From: Photobacterium lucens
GTDB taxonomy: Bacteria > Pseudomonadota > Gammaproteobacteria > Enterobacterales > Vibrionaceae
NCBI RefSeq assembly: GCF_009873615.1
Contig: NZ_SSMG01000312.1
Coordinates: forward strand, 1 to 38,260
Reading direction: 5' to 3'
DNA length: 38,260 nt
This document shows, piece after piece, positions 27,104-36,657 of the stretch. The position numbers were made by a program, and so were the translations under genes. The notes beneath the pieces were generated by a model. That model did not search any database. It had not been told where the DNA came from and saw only the letters and a list, made by a program, of their open reading frames with translations. Each line of letters begins with the position of its first letter. The first letter of the stretch is position 1.

Positions 27104-27489
27104 TTTTAGCAATTTTACGCGCGGTTAATAAAACGACACCACCCGCAGGCTCTATGTATTGATAAGCCCGAGGCGCCAAGTTCCTCACATATAATTCGTG
27201 ATAAGACAGAAAATTATCTCAGGTCTAACTGCCACATTGCAAGTGATAGTCACCCCCAATAGGTATTTTATTATGCCTGTCCTACCCAAAGAGGCCGCCA
27301 TAATGGCTCAGCAATGGTCTAAGGTCAATCGTAATCACTTTGTTGATCTTCTTATCACTGAGCAAGACTATGGCAAAACAACAATATATCGCCCCATAAA
27401 AACAACGGATGGAACTATTTTCATAATTTTCCATCCGTCGCTTTAACAGTGTAGCCAAATTTTTATTGTTTGTTTCTCAGTACGAAAGA
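27104..27489 (+). other. aroK/pilQ intergenic region
   Basis: 386 bases with aroK and pilQ both on the minus strand. It should hold the aroK promoter and the pilQ 3' end. I see no strong terminator hairpin after pilQ. The only candidate gene is the short ORF at 27303 on the plus strand. Confidence 0.4.
27303..27446 (+). CDS. Candidate 47-residue ORF between aroK and pilQ
   Basis: MAQQWSKVNRNHFVDLL opens a 47-aa frame ending FIIFHPSL. The frame is open further upstream to a GTG at 27198, which would give 82 aa, but AGAGG lies eight bases before the ATG at 27303 and nothing supports the earlier start. No family is recognised. It may be a real short gene on an otherwise empty strand or a chance ORF. 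Confidence 0.3.
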   Translation: MAQQWSKVNRNHFVDLLITEQDYGKTTIYRPIKTTDGTIFIIFHPSL

Positions 27490-29217
27490 CTACTGAAGAA
27501 CAATTTTTGGTGTCACAAAGATCAGTAGTTCACGTTTACCCATTTGCTCCATCTTATGGCGGAACAGCGCACCAAGCACAGGGATATCACCCAATACTGG
27601 CACTTTACGCGTTACATTGGTCATACTGTGTTGATAAATACCACCCAGCACAACAGTTTCGCCATTATTGACTAGCACCTGAGTACCAATACGTTGAGTA
27701 TCAATCGACACCGCCGTACCTTCACCGGTTGGGACATCTTCACCCTTGTTGTCTTGCGTGACTTCAAGATCTAACACTAGCTTATCATCAGGCGTGATTT
27801 GAGGTGTCACCATCAAACTTAACACGGCCTTTTTAAATGAGACTGACGTTGCACCGCTTGATGAGGCTTCTAAGTAAGGGATTTCTGTACCCTGCTCGAT
27901 ATAAGCGGTTTTCTTATTCGTTGTCATCAAACGTGGGCTTGAGATGATCTCGGCTTTATTTTCGGTTTGCAGTGCTGATAATTCTAAATCCAATAAGATA
28001 TTACCCAACTTAGCCACTTGGAAAGCGATCGATGCCGCGCCTGCACTTGCTCCTAAATTAACGTTAAGGAAATCATCAACAGTTGCATCTTCACCTAACA
28101 GACCAGAGCTTGCCAAGTTACCTTCAATTGAGCCACCAATAGTAGTATCACCATTGACTTTCGATACCCCCCAACGCACACCTAACTCATCAATATCACC
28201 TTCATTGATTGTCACAATACGCGCTTCAATTTGCACCTGTTTAACCGGGATATCTAATGACTCTACAATGTTTTTGATACTCGATATGTTATCTGAAATA
28301 TCTTTAATAATAAGTGAGTTAGTACGCTCATCAACATGCAGAGAACCACGCTCAGACAACATACCTACGCCACTGGCTTTACCGCCTAATAACTCTGCAA
28401 TATCAGTCGCTTTTGCATAGTTAACTTGGATAAGCTCTGAGCGCAAATTTGAAAGCTCTTGCTGCTTACGCTTTGCTTCCATTACCTGATGCTCACTGGC
28501 TGTTAGCTCAGATTTAGGTGCAACCAGTAACACTGAGCCTCGTACACGTTTATCTAAATCTTTTGACTGTAGAATAATATCTAGCACTTGTGGCCATGGC
28601 ACATCATCTAAACGCAACGTCACGTTACCGCTAACAGAATCAGAGACAACCAAGTTAAAGTCGTTGTAGTCAGCAATTAGCTGTAGCACATTACGTACTG
28701 GGATATCTTGGAAGTTAATGGAAATCGGCTTGCCTTTGTAATTGATTTTGGCATTCGATCCCGTCCCTGATACTGCTTTCTTCACCGCACGCTTTTCAAT
28801 GATCACTTCTAAACGCTTACCGCGTAAGTTGTAATCATAATCGTAGCTCCCCTTCATATTGAACATAAGGCGTGCGCCTTTTGATACACGCATGGTTTCA
28901 ATACTTTCAACAACGGTAGCGAAATCGACAACATCAAGGGTATAAACCATGTCATCTTTCAGCACAGTATCAAAGATATCTAACTGTAACTTATTGCCAT
29001 TACGACGCAAATCCACTAACGATTGTGGCTTTTCCAGACGCACAGTTAGGACACCACGCCCTTTACCATCACGACGAAAATCAATTGCTTGAATTTGGTT
29101 ATCTATCATCCCTGCCGCAGGCACAGCAGCCACACTAGGAAACGCCAATAATCCAACGCACAACAACCAAAGTGTTGCTAGATACTGGCGGCTTAACATC
29201 CACACATTCCCTTTCAT
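27490..29217 (-). CDS. pilQ: Type IV pilus secretin PilQ
   Basis: Outer-membrane secretin through which the type IV pilus is extruded and DNA is taken up in competent Vibrionaceae. It is 575 aa with an N-terminal signal peptide (about 1-30), an AMIN peptidoglycan-binding domain (about 38-125), a secretin/TonB N-terminal STN domain (about 165-230, with IPVRNVLQLIADYNDFNLVVSD), an N1/NolW region (about 250-320) and the secretin core to the end (SSPRLMTTNKKTAYIEQGTEIPY, then VLGGIYQH and VLGALFRH). The ATG has AAGGA upstream. Last gene of pilMNOPQ. Confidence 0.97.
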   Translation of the reverse strand: MKGNVWMLSRQYLATLWLLCVGLLAFPSVAAVPAAGMIDNQIQAIDFRRDGKGRGVLTVRLEKPQSLVDLRRNGNKLQLDIFDTVLKDDMVYTLDVVDFATVVESIETMRVSKGARLMFNMKGSYDYDYNLRGKRLEVIIEKRAVKKAVSGTGSNAKINYKGKPISINFQDIPVRNVLQLIADYNDFNLVVSDSVSGNVTLRLDDVPWPQVLDIILQSKDLDKRVRGSVLLVAPKSELTASEHQVMEAKRKQQELSNLRSELIQVNYAKATDIAELLGGKASGVGMLSERGSLHVDERTNSLIIKDISDNISSIKNIVESLDIPVKQVQIEARIVTINEGDIDELGVRWGVSKVNGDTTIGGSIEGNLASSGLLGEDATVDDFLNVNLGASAGAASIAFQVAKLGNILLDLELSALQTENKAEIISSPRLMTTNKKTAYIEQGTEIPYLEASSSGATSVSFKKAVLSLMVTPQITPDDKLVLDLEVTQDNKGEDVPTGEGTAVSIDTQRIGTQVLVNNGETVVLGGIYQHSMTNVTRKVPVLGDIPVLGALFRHKMEQMGKRELLIFVTPKIVLQ

Positions 29218-29230
29218 AACTTATCCTTGA

Positions 29231-29746
29231 TTACTGCTGAACTAGCGCCAGTTTCGTCGGTCGTTTAAGCCAACAACCTTTGCCATCTGGTAGCGTTTCT
29301 TCGATTTCAATTTCTTTATCACTAACGGTAACAACCTTGCCACGATTAAGACCAATATATTGTCCAGGCTTAATCTTCATTAATTCTCCTTCAGGCGTAA
29401 AAACCAGCCCCCAAAGTTGCTTGTTATTGCCGATAGCACCTTTCATCGATAATTTTTCTAAGGCGAATTCTTCTAGCTTACCTAATGGACGATCAAGCTG
29501 CGGCTGCCAACAAGCACCTGTTTCTTCTTTGGCAAGTAACTGCTCAGGAATGGGCTTAACAAACGGCACTCGTTTACTCGTCATCACAAACGTTTCGGCT
29601 TTAAACACAAATGAATCAGGTAACGGTTTCACCCGAGCCTTCGCTTCACTGTGTGTGGTAGCAATGAATTGCTCAACTGAATCATTATTGGCTTTACACC
29701 CCACTAAACCAATAACGATAGGTAATAACCACAATAGTTTTTTCAT
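29231..29746 (-). CDS. pilP: Type IV pilus inner-membrane lipoprotein PilP
   Basis: Lipoprotein of 171 aa linking the PilMNO alignment complex to the secretin PilQ. The signal peptide ends in LVGC (Cys17). A disordered linker leads to a beta-domain with LEEFALEKLSMKGAIGNNKQLWGLV and KPGQYIGLNRGKVVTVSDKEIEIEE, typical of PilP/HR-domain lipoproteins. It is 3 bases after pilO and 13 before pilQ. Confidence 0.95.
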   Translation of the reverse strand: MKKLLWLLPIVIGLVGCKANNDSVEQFIATTHSEAKARVKPLPDSFVFKAETFVMTSKRVPFVKPIPEQLLAKEETGACWQPQLDRPLGKLEEFALEKLSMKGAIGNNKQLWGLVFTPEGELMKIKPGQYIGLNRGKVVTVSDKEIEIEETLPDGKGCWLKRPTKLALVQQ

Positions 29747-29749
29747 TGG

Positions 29750-30373
29750 TTAGCCCTCATTACCGTTAGCATCATCGCCGACATTGTGAGTTGGCGTTTT
29801 AAAGCGATAAGTCGTTGCTGATACCTTTAGCGAGAGCGTCTCATCGGGCTCACCTAACGGCTTAACTCGCCCTAACTCAGCGTTGTTCAAATTAACGATA
29901 CGAGGCAATCTTGCAATCGCTTCTGCAAACTTACCGATTTGTTCATAGCTTCCGGTTAACTGCATATTAATCGGCAACTCGTAATACAATTCATGCTCAA
30001 CACGTGGCGCCCATTTAATCGACTGGAACACCAAGCCGTTATTCACACCAATATCGTTAATACCTGATAGTAAGCTAGCGAGCTCTTGCTCTTCTGGCAG
30101 CTGTTCGATCATTTCATGGTAACGGCGATTGAGCTCTGCCACTTGTTCTTTAACACGTGGAAGTGCCGCTACCTGTGATGCTCTGCTAACCAATTGAGTT
30201 TTCAATGTCTGCTCTTTTTGCTTCATTTGCTCAAGCTGATCATTCATTGGACTAACCCAATACCAATAACCAAAAGCACTTAATGCAGCAGCTAAAATCA
30301 GTGCAACCAAACACTGCGGTAGTAAGGGCCATTCAGTGATTTCATCTAATTCTAATTCTTGCCAATCAGCCAT
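29750..30373 (-). CDS. pilO: Type IV pilus assembly protein PilO
   Basis: Inner-membrane bitopic protein, 207 aa. There is one transmembrane helix (about residues 22-42), a coiled coil (about 50-95) and a ferredoxin-like periplasmic domain. It dimerises with PilN and binds PilP. It starts directly after the last base of the pilN stop codon. Confidence 0.94.
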   Translation of the reverse strand: MADWQELELDEITEWPLLPQCLVALILAAALSAFGYWYWVSPMNDQLEQMKQKEQTLKTQLVSRASQVAALPRVKEQVAELNRRYHEMIEQLPEEQELASLLSGINDIGVNNGLVFQSIKWAPRVEHELYYELPINMQLTGSYEQIGKFAEAIARLPRIVNLNNAELGRVKPLGEPDETLSLKVSATTYRFKTPTHNVGDDANGNEG

Positions 30374-30979
30374 TTACTTCCCCTTGCTTCCATTAGCTCT
30401 AGCGACTTTCTTGTCTTTCGGTTGCGCAAGAGAAGGATCTGTTAAATCAAACGATGCATTAAATTGAGACAACTGTTCAGACTGACTACCTTTAGTTGTC
30501 ACTAATGAATGCATATCAACATTGATAAACCATTTCGACTGCTCAGCTGCACCCAGCAATGCCGCTAAGTGACCATTAGAATCACCCACACCTTTAATCC
30601 CTACACGTTCGACATTGAGGTTCAATGTTTCGAGGTAAACACCGCCCGGTACCACATTCGGTAGTTGATTTAATAGTTGTGTGACACGGTTTCGCGATTG
30701 CTGAATATCAGCAATAACATTCAAGCGCAGTTGGATCGCTTTACGTTGTTCTTCTAGCTTCGGTAAAAAGGCCAAACGTTTTTCTAACAGATCAATTTCT
30801 TTTTGAAATTGTGCATTACGCGCTTGCTGTTGTTGCTGCTGTAAATCGAGATATTTAGCTACACCATAATTACCAAGGAAGGCTAAAAAAACAGCCGATG
30901 CAATCAGCCCCATAAAACGTTGTTTATGTTTTTTACGACGTTCTTCTCGCCAAGGAAGGAGGTTTAATTTATCTATCAT
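30374..30979 (-). CDS. pilN: Type IV pilus assembly protein PilN
   Basis: Inner-membrane protein of 201 aa. The short cytoplasmic N-terminus INLLPWRE-like motif (LNLLPWREERRKK) binds PilM. A transmembrane helix at about 24-44 is followed by a coiled coil (about 48-90) and a small periplasmic domain. It overlaps pilM by 4 bases (ATGA). Confidence 0.95.
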   Translation of the reverse strand: MIDKLNLLPWREERRKKHKQRFMGLIASAVFLAFLGNYGVAKYLDLQQQQQQARNAQFQKEIDLLEKRLAFLPKLEEQRKAIQLRLNVIADIQQSRNRVTQLLNQLPNVVPGGVYLETLNLNVERVGIKGVGDSNGHLAALLGAAEQSKWFINVDMHSLVTTKGSQSEQLSQFNASFDLTDPSLAQPKDKKVARANGSKGK

Positions 30980-31959
30980 GCCATCCCCCGCAATGCTAAA
31001 CCGGTTGCCACTGCATATTGACTAGACATATCTGCAGGTAAGGTCAGTTTCTTTGGTTGCATAAAGTGTTCAAACGGTTTTACCCACACCACTTCTAGAC
31101 CAACCAACTGTTTTAATAACGTTTCTGAAATCAAAGACTGACAACCACCGGCTAGCCACAAGCCTTTAATGCTGCAGCGAGGATGAGTTGAATTATAAAG
31201 TTGGATCTGGCGTTTTAATTGCTCTGCAAATTGCTCCGTAAAACGTTCCACCTTATTTTCTTCATTTACCTCTTCTTGGAATGGGTTGTCTTCAAACTGA
31301 CCAGTACCAAAGCGAATTTCACGATGATAAGCATTGCTACCTTCTGGCTTCATGCAAAATTCAGTATGGCGTTTACCGATATCAACCACACCCCACTGGG
31401 TATATTGACTACCTACTTCCGCTAAATATTCTGTTAGCCATAACAACGCATTCGTCTGCAACTCAACCACAGACGGTTTAAAGCCAACTTTCTTCAGCGC
31501 GGTAACACGGCTATCAATGGTTTCTTTGCGTGAGGCAAAAACCTGATATGGTGCAGTGGTTGCCGCTTCTGAGAAACGCTCACTCACCATTGGGTAATAA
31601 TCAAACCACAGCTCTTCAACTGGGAATGGGGAAGCCGCTCCTAACGCTTGGACAATAGCGAACTCAGCCTCATCTTCATTGAGACTGGTATCAAGCTGAA
31701 CGACTTTGCTGATCACAGCACTATCTGGTAAGGCTAAAGTAACGATCTTGGCTTGCCATGGCAGTTGTTTCTTTAATTGACGTATAGCTGACAACAAGGC
31801 TGTCGCATTTACACTATGCTGTTCGTTAATTACCGATTTGGTTAATTCAACCTCAGCATATGCAGTCAACTCAAACTGATCTTTTTTCTGCTGTAGCGCC
31901 ACAGCTTTTATGCTATGACTGCCAATATCTACCCCAACACTTAATGGGTTCCGAAACAT
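30976..31959 (-). CDS. pilM: Type IV pilus actin-like ATPase PilM
   Basis: Cytoplasmic actin-fold (FtsA-like) protein, 327 aa. The first phosphate motif is VGVDIGSHSIKAVAL near residue 8; other ATP-binding elements are VVDIGKRHTEF and LAGGCQSL. It binds the N-terminus of PilN. First gene of pilMNOPQ, divergent from mrcA across 148 bases. Confidence 0.96.
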   Translation of the reverse strand: MFRNPLSVGVDIGSHSIKAVALQQKKDQFELTAYAEVELTKSVINEQHSVNATALLSAIRQLKKQLPWQAKIVTLALPDSAVISKVVQLDTSLNEDEAEFAIVQALGAASPFPVEELWFDYYPMVSERFSEAATTAPYQVFASRKETIDSRVTALKKVGFKPSVVELQTNALLWLTEYLAEVGSQYTQWGVVDIGKRHTEFCMKPEGSNAYHREIRFGTGQFEDNPFQEEVNEENKVERFTEQFAEQLKRQIQLYNSTHPRCSIKGLWLAGGCQSLISETLLKQLVGLEVVWVKPFEHFMQPKKLTLPADMSSQYAVATGLALRGMA

Positions 31960-32107
31960 CCGTGTTATGCTCCCATGTGGCGAAAAAACAAACTATTTCG
32001 AATAAACACCATCAACGGCATTAATTTTCTTTTTGTTATCTTTATACTAGTAATTGAAAGATAATGGATAATGACAATTAGCACGATGGCGTAACGGGAA
32101 ATCTCAA

Positions 32108-34708
32108 GTGAAGTTCATAAAGCGATTACTAATACTTGCATTAATTTGCATAATTCTTGGAGTTGGTACTATTTTTGGCTTTTATCTCTATGTAAAGCCA
32201 GACCTTCCAGATGTAGCAAAATTAAAAAATGTTGAACTGCAAACACCGATGCAGGTGTATAGCGCAGACGGTAAACTGATCTCACAGTTTGGTGAAAAAC
32301 GACGTATCCCTCTGACATTAGATGAAATTCCTCTTCTAATGCGAGAAGCATTTATTGCAACTGAAGACAGTCGTTTTTATGAACATCCAGGGGTGGATCC
32401 TATCGGTATTGCCCGTGCTGCATTTGTTGTTCTAACGTCCGGCTCTGCACGCCAAGGTGCGAGTACCATCACCCAGCAGTTAGCACGTAACTTCTTCTTA
32501 TCCAATGAAAAGAAGTTAATGCGTAAAGTAAAAGAAGCCTTTATTGCAATCCACATTGAAAAGCTGCTAACCAAGGATGAAATTCTTGATCTGTACTTGA
32601 ATAAAATTTATCTCGGTTATCGCGCTTACGGTGTTGGTGCGGCAGCACAAGTTTACTTTGGTAAAAACGTTGATCAGCTAACACTGTCTGAAATTGCAGT
32701 GATTGCAGGCCTACCAAAAGCACCTTCAACTATGAACCCAATTTACTCCATTGACCGTGCAACCACACGTCGCAATGTAGTACTGATGCGAATGTTTGAA
32801 GAAGGCTACATCACCAAAGCACAAATGGATGCAGCACGCGCTGAGCCAATTGTTTCCCACTACCACGGCGCAGAAATTCAGTTATACGCACCGTATGTCG
32901 CTGAACGTGCTCGTGCATGGATGGTAAACCGCTACGGTGAAGCTGCTTACGAAAGAGGCATGAAAGTTTACACCACGATCAACAGTAAGCTTCAACTCGA
33001 CGCACAACAAGCAGCAGTGAACAATCTATTAGCCTACGACCAACGCCATGGTTACCGTGGTCCTGTTGCGGTTATTTGGAAGCCGGGTCAAACGCCACTT
33101 AATGCTAATCAAATTGTTGATAAACTGAAAAACCAGCCAGTTTATGGTCAGCTAATTCCAGCTATCGTAACAAAAGTTGGTGAGAAAACAGCAAATATTG
33201 TGACGAAAAATGGTGATATTGCGGTTATCAACTGGAATGGCATGAGTTGGGCACGCAAGTTCATCTCTGACACTCGCCAAGGCGTAGCGCCTAAAAAAGC
33301 CAGCGATATTCTAACTGCAGGTCAACAAATCTGGGTTCAGCATAAGCAAAGTGTAGTGAGTGATAAAGTTGATAACGCATCGGTATCAACCAGTGAATGG
33401 CTACTAAGCCAAACACCAGCGGTCAACACAGCTTTTGTTGCAATGTCGCCAAATAACGGTGCCGTACTGGCAATGGTTGGTGGTTTTAACTACGCACAAA
33501 GTAAGTTCAACCGCGCCACCCAATCTATCCGTCAGGTAGGTTCTGGTATTAAACCATTTATTTACTCAGCAGCGATTGAGAAAGGCTTAACACTTGCAAC
33601 ACTGATTAATGATGCGCCAATTACTAAGTGGGACAAGTGGCAAGGTAAAGCATGGCGTCCTAAGAATGCGGATGGTAAATACGGCGGCCCTACTCGTGCT
33701 CGTATTGGTCTAGCCCGTTCAATTAACGTGATGGCGATTCGTGCGCTACGTATTGCAGGTCTAGATTTCACCATTGATTACCTCACTCGCTTTGGCTTTA
33801 AACGCTCAGACCTGCCTCGTGCAGAGCCTATCGCATTAGGTGCTGGTAGTTTAACTCCACTTGAGCTAGTACAAGGTTACTCGGTATTTGCTAACGGTGG
33901 TTATGCCGTTGAACCGTTCTTAATTAACAAGGTTGATAACAATGATGACCAGTTAATTTACTACGCAGATCCAGCAATTGTATGTAACGACGCGTGCCAA
34001 GCGAAAAACCCACAAGCGAAGATGCAAGTGGCTATGGCAACAGCTGTTGAAGATCATAAATTAGATCAACCCGCTGACAGCACTAAGCCAGCTGAAACAG
34101 AAAAGCCTACGCTGGCTGATCTTGAAAAAGTGATCACGATCCCGCCAGTTCGCTACGCACCAGAGGTGATCAGTGAACAAAATGCATTCCTTGTCCGTGA
34201 AATGCTAAACAGTAACATCTGGGGTGAGCCTGGTAAGAGTTACGGTACAGGCTGGCGCGCAAAAGTGCTAAAACGTCATGATATTGGTGGTAAAACAGGT
34301 ACAACCAACAATGCGAAAGATGCATGGTACACAGGTTTTGGTCCAAATATTGTGGCGACAACTTGGGTTGGTTTTGATGATCACCGTCGTGAGTTAGGTC
34401 GCACTAGCTGGAACAGCAATTTGGGTCAAAACCAAACAACAGGTGGTGAGTTCGGTGGTAATGCGGCACAACCAGCTTGGATTAGCTTCATGCGTCAGGC
34501 GCTGAAAAATACCCCTGAGCAAGAGAAGCAAATTCCTGATGATATCGTAAAAGTGCGCATCGACCGTGCAACGGGTCAGCTATCAAACCGTGATGATGCA
34601 AGCTCTATGTATGAGTACTTCATCAAAGGGACTGAGCCAACACGCTCTGTACAGCAAGCGACATCTGAACGTCAATTTGATACAGAAACAGCAGAAGAGC
34701 TATTTTAA
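32108..34708 (+). CDS. mrcA: Bifunctional penicillin-binding protein 1a
   Basis: Peptidoglycan glycosyltransferase and transpeptidase; 866 aa (E. coli 850). There is an N-terminal transmembrane helix (about 6-28), a glycosyltransferase domain with the catalytic Glu86 in ATEDSRFYEHPG and GASTITQQLARN, an OB-like insert, and a transpeptidase domain with SxxK at Ser479 (GSGIKPF), SxN in ARSINVM and GGKTGTTN. The start is GTG, followed by MKFIKRLL-like sequence close to E. coli. Divergent from pilM, as in E. coli. Confidence 0.98.
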   Translation: MKFIKRLLILALICIILGVGTIFGFYLYVKPDLPDVAKLKNVELQTPMQVYSADGKLISQFGEKRRIPLTLDEIPLLMREAFIATEDSRFYEHPGVDPIGIARAAFVVLTSGSARQGASTITQQLARNFFLSNEKKLMRKVKEAFIAIHIEKLLTKDEILDLYLNKIYLGYRAYGVGAAAQVYFGKNVDQLTLSEIAVIAGLPKAPSTMNPIYSIDRATTRRNVVLMRMFEEGYITKAQMDAARAEPIVSHYHGAEIQLYAPYVAERARAWMVNRYGEAAYERGMKVYTTINSKLQLDAQQAAVNNLLAYDQRHGYRGPVAVIWKPGQTPLNANQIVDKLKNQPVYGQLIPAIVTKVGEKTANIVTKNGDIAVINWNGMSWARKFISDTRQGVAPKKASDILTAGQQIWVQHKQSVVSDKVDNASVSTSEWLLSQTPAVNTAFVAMSPNNGAVLAMVGGFNYAQSKFNRATQSIRQVGSGIKPFIYSAAIEKGLTLATLINDAPITKWDKWQGKAWRPKNADGKYGGPTRARIGLARSINVMAIRALRIAGLDFTIDYLTRFGFKRSDLPRAEPIALGAGSLTPLELVQGYSVFANGGYAVEPFLINKVDNNDDQLIYYADPAIVCNDACQAKNPQAKMQVAMATAVEDHKLDQPADSTKPAETEKPTLADLEKVITIPPVRYAPEVISEQNAFLVREMLNSNIWGEPGKSYGTGWRAKVLKRHDIGGKTGTTNNAKDAWYTGFGPNIVATTWVGFDDHRRELGRTSWNSNLGQNQTTGGEFGGNAAQPAWISFMRQALKNTPEQEKQIPDDIVKVRIDRATGQLSNRDDASSMYEYFIKGTEPTRSVQQATSERQFDTETAEELF

Positions 34709-34728
34709 GTATCTTTAAAAACAAAAAT

Positions 34729-34759
34729 AAAAAGAGCGCTCATTGAGCGCTCTTTTTTT
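34729..34759. terminator. Bidirectional terminator between mrcA and oxyR
   Basis: Stem GAGCGCTC/GAGCGCTC with loop ATT, extended by A5 on the left and T7 on the right. It lies between the convergent genes mrcA and oxyR. Confidence 0.92.
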
Positions 34760-34777
34760 ATCTCTTCACATATGGCG

Positions 34778-35689
34778 TTATGCTTGAGTGTGTTTAGCAA
34801 AGACCTCAGGCATTCTTTCTTTAATGACTTCCGCCAATTTTTCATAACGCGCTTTCAGCGGTGAACCCGGACGGTAAGCCAGCGTTATTAAGCGTGTTGG
34901 CTGTGGGTGCTCTGCTGCGATATAACATACACCATCACGGCAATGCTCTTTCGGGCTTGCAAGCTGTGGCAACAAGGTGATCCCACTACCTGCCGCTACC
35001 ATGTTACGCAGTGTCTCAAGGCTAGTTGCTTTAAAACGACCGTCATCACGCGCGCCTGCGGCAAAACAAAAGCCCAGTGCTTGATTACGTAAACAGTGGC
35101 CATCTTCGAGCATCAATAAGCTTTCACCATGTAGCAGCGACATATCAATCTCTTTTTCCTGTGCCCATTTATGGGTTTCAGGCACCGCAATCATCATCGG
35201 CTCATCATAAAGAGGCAATTCTATGAACGGTTCACTCTCTTTCACTGCCGCCAAGATGATGCAATCCAATTTCCCTTCTTCCAACTGCTGAACAAGTTGA
35301 TGAGTTTGCGCTTCATGTAAGAACAACTCTAAATCTGGAAAGGCTTCTTTTAAGGTTGGGATGATCTGCGGCAGCAAGTAAGGTCCCACCGTAGGAATAA
35401 AACCAATATGCAGTGGTCCCGACATGCTTTCGCCTTGCACACTAGCAAGTTCAGTTAAAATTTTGACTTCAAGCAACACTTTCTGCGCTTGAGCGACTAA
35501 ACTCAATCCGGCGTCAGTAAATAGGACGCGACGGCTAGTTCTTTCTAATAATGAAACACCTAGCTCATCTTCCAACTTTCTAATTTGACCACTCAAAGTA
35601 GGTTGACTGACGTAACACGCTTCTGCTGCTTTACGAAAATGTTTGTGCTCGGAAAGAGCCACAAGGTATTCCAAATCACGAATATTCAT
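34778..35689 (-). CDS. oxyR: Hydrogen peroxide-sensing regulator OxyR
   Basis: LysR-type activator, 303 aa (E. coli 305). The N-terminal helix-turn-helix is at about 1-60 (NIRDLEYLVALSEHKHFRKAAEACYVSQPTLSGQIRKLE). The redox cysteines are at the E. coli positions, Cys199 (DGHCLRNQ) and Cys208 (LGFCFAAG), and form the peroxide-induced disulfide. It is divergent from a peroxidase gene, and the OxyR operator starts 14 bases upstream of its start codon, implying autorepression as well as activation of the neighbour. Confidence 0.98.
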   Translation of the reverse strand: MNIRDLEYLVALSEHKHFRKAAEACYVSQPTLSGQIRKLEDELGVSLLERTSRRVLFTDAGLSLVAQAQKVLLEVKILTELASVQGESMSGPLHIGFIPTVGPYLLPQIIPTLKEAFPDLELFLHEAQTHQLVQQLEEGKLDCIILAAVKESEPFIELPLYDEPMMIAVPETHKWAQEKEIDMSLLHGESLLMLEDGHCLRNQALGFCFAAGARDDGRFKATSLETLRNMVAAGSGITLLPQLASPKEHCRDGVCYIAAEHPQPTRLITLAYRPGSPLKARYEKLAEVIKERMPEVFAKHTQA

Positions 35690-35702
35690 AGTTCTTCTTA
35701 CA

Positions 35703-35739
35703 ATAGGAATTAACTATTAAAACCATAGCAGCAAACGAT
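35703..35739. promoter_or_regulatory. OxyR operator between oxyR and the peroxiredoxin gene
   Basis: ATAG-N7-CTAT-N7-ATAG-N7-CGAT, matching the OxyR consensus (ATAG-N7-CTAT twice, 7-base spacing) at 15 of 16 bases. All three spacers are exactly 7. It is next to the oxyR start on one side and just upstream of the peroxiredoxin promoter on the other. Confidence 0.88.
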
Positions 35740-35768
35740 TGGAGCTATCAAGCGTAAAATCACATAAT
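35739..35768 (+). promoter_or_regulatory. Candidate peroxiredoxin promoter
   Basis: TTGGAG and CATAAT with an 18-base spacer, directly adjoining the OxyR operator. The weak -35 box and strong -10 box are what an OxyR-activated promoter should look like. Confidence 0.55.
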
Positions 35769-35846
35769 GGCTACATCAAAACGGAGCAAGCAGTTAAACA
35801 CTCCGATTGCATCAAATTGAATTAATAGTTTTTAAGGATTTACATT

Positions 35847-36575
35847 ATGTTCGCATCTAAAGAAGGTCAGGCTATTCCTCAAGTTACTTTCCACACTCGC
35901 CAAGGTGATCAGTGGGTTGACGTAACAACAGAAGAGCTTTTTGCTAATAAAACCGTTGTAGTATTTAGCCTACCTGGCGCATTCACTCCAACATGTTCTT
36001 CTAGCCACCTACCTCGTTACAACGAGCTTGCATCAGTATTTGCTGAAAACGGCGTTGACGACATTCTATGTGTATCAGTAAACGATACATTCGTAATGAA
36101 CGCATGGAAAGCAGACCAAGAAGCTGAAAACATCACATTCATCCCAGATGGTAACGGTGAGTTTTCTAAAGGCATGGGCATGCTAGTTGAGAAAGACGAC
36201 CTAGGTTTCGGTGCTCGTTCATGGCGTTACAGCATGCTAGTGAAAAACGGCGTAGTTGAAAAAATGTTCATCGAAAACGAAGAACCAGGCGACCCGTTCA
36301 AAGTATCTGACGCTGACACTATGCTGAAGTACATCGCGCCTGAGCAAAAACTACAAGAATCAATCACAGTATTCTCAAAACCTGGTTGTCCTTTCTGTGC
36401 AAAAGCAAAACAGAACCTAATCGACAAAGGTCTACAATACGAAGAAATCATTCTTGGTAAAGATGCAACAACGGTTTCTCTACGTGCAGTATCTGGCCGT
36501 AGCACAGTTCCTCAAGTATTCATCGGTGGTAAGCACATCGGTGGTAGCGAAGAGCTAGAAGCATACCTAGGCTAA
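35847..36575 (+). CDS. Peroxiredoxin-glutaredoxin hybrid protein
   Basis: Fusion peroxidase of 242 aa, like the hyPrx5 (PGdx) of Haemophilus influenzae. Residues 1 to about 165 are a Prx5-type peroxiredoxin with the peroxidatic Cys50 in [15 protein letters not shown]. Residues about 172-242 are a glutaredoxin with CPFC at 181-184, the cis-proline segment [10 protein letters not shown] and GGSEEL. It reduces H2O2 and alkyl peroxides; glutathione regenerates it through the glutaredoxin domain. It has an OxyR operator upstream and is followed after 82 bases by a flavoprotein reductase. Confidence 0.95.
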   Translation: MFASKEGQAIPQVTFHTRQGDQWVDVTTEELFANKTVVVFSLPGAFTPTCSSSHLPRYNELASVFAENGVDDILCVSVNDTFVMNAWKADQEAENITFIPDGNGEFSKGMGMLVEKDDLGFGARSWRYSMLVKNGVVEKMFIENEEPGDPFKVSDADTMLKYIAPEQKLQESITVFSKPGCPFCAKAKQNLIDKGLQYEEIILGKDATTVSLRAVSGRSTVPQVFIGGKHIGGSEELEAYLG

Positions 36576-36608
36576 TCGCCACACCAATAATAAGAAACAA
36601 AGCGGGTA

Positions 36609-36626
36609 CTGACGCAAAGACGTCAG
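36609..36626 (+). repeat. Hairpin between the peroxiredoxin-glutaredoxin and flavoprotein genes
   Basis: CTGACG/CGTCAG with loop CAAAGA; GGG and CCC outside can add pairs across an asymmetric bulge. No T run follows, so it is more likely an RNA-stability or processing element than a terminator. Confidence 0.4.
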
Positions 36627-36657
36627 GCCCCACCCTGCACCACTCGGAGAAGTTACG

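Noticed and set aside
27944-28420. 158-codon ORF opposite pilQ
   Set aside because: It is wholly antisense to a clear secretin gene and its composition follows the codons of pilQ; no ribosome binding site or family match.
29280-29753. 157-codon ORF opposite pilP
   Set aside because: It mirrors pilP on the other strand almost completely and is explained by that gene.
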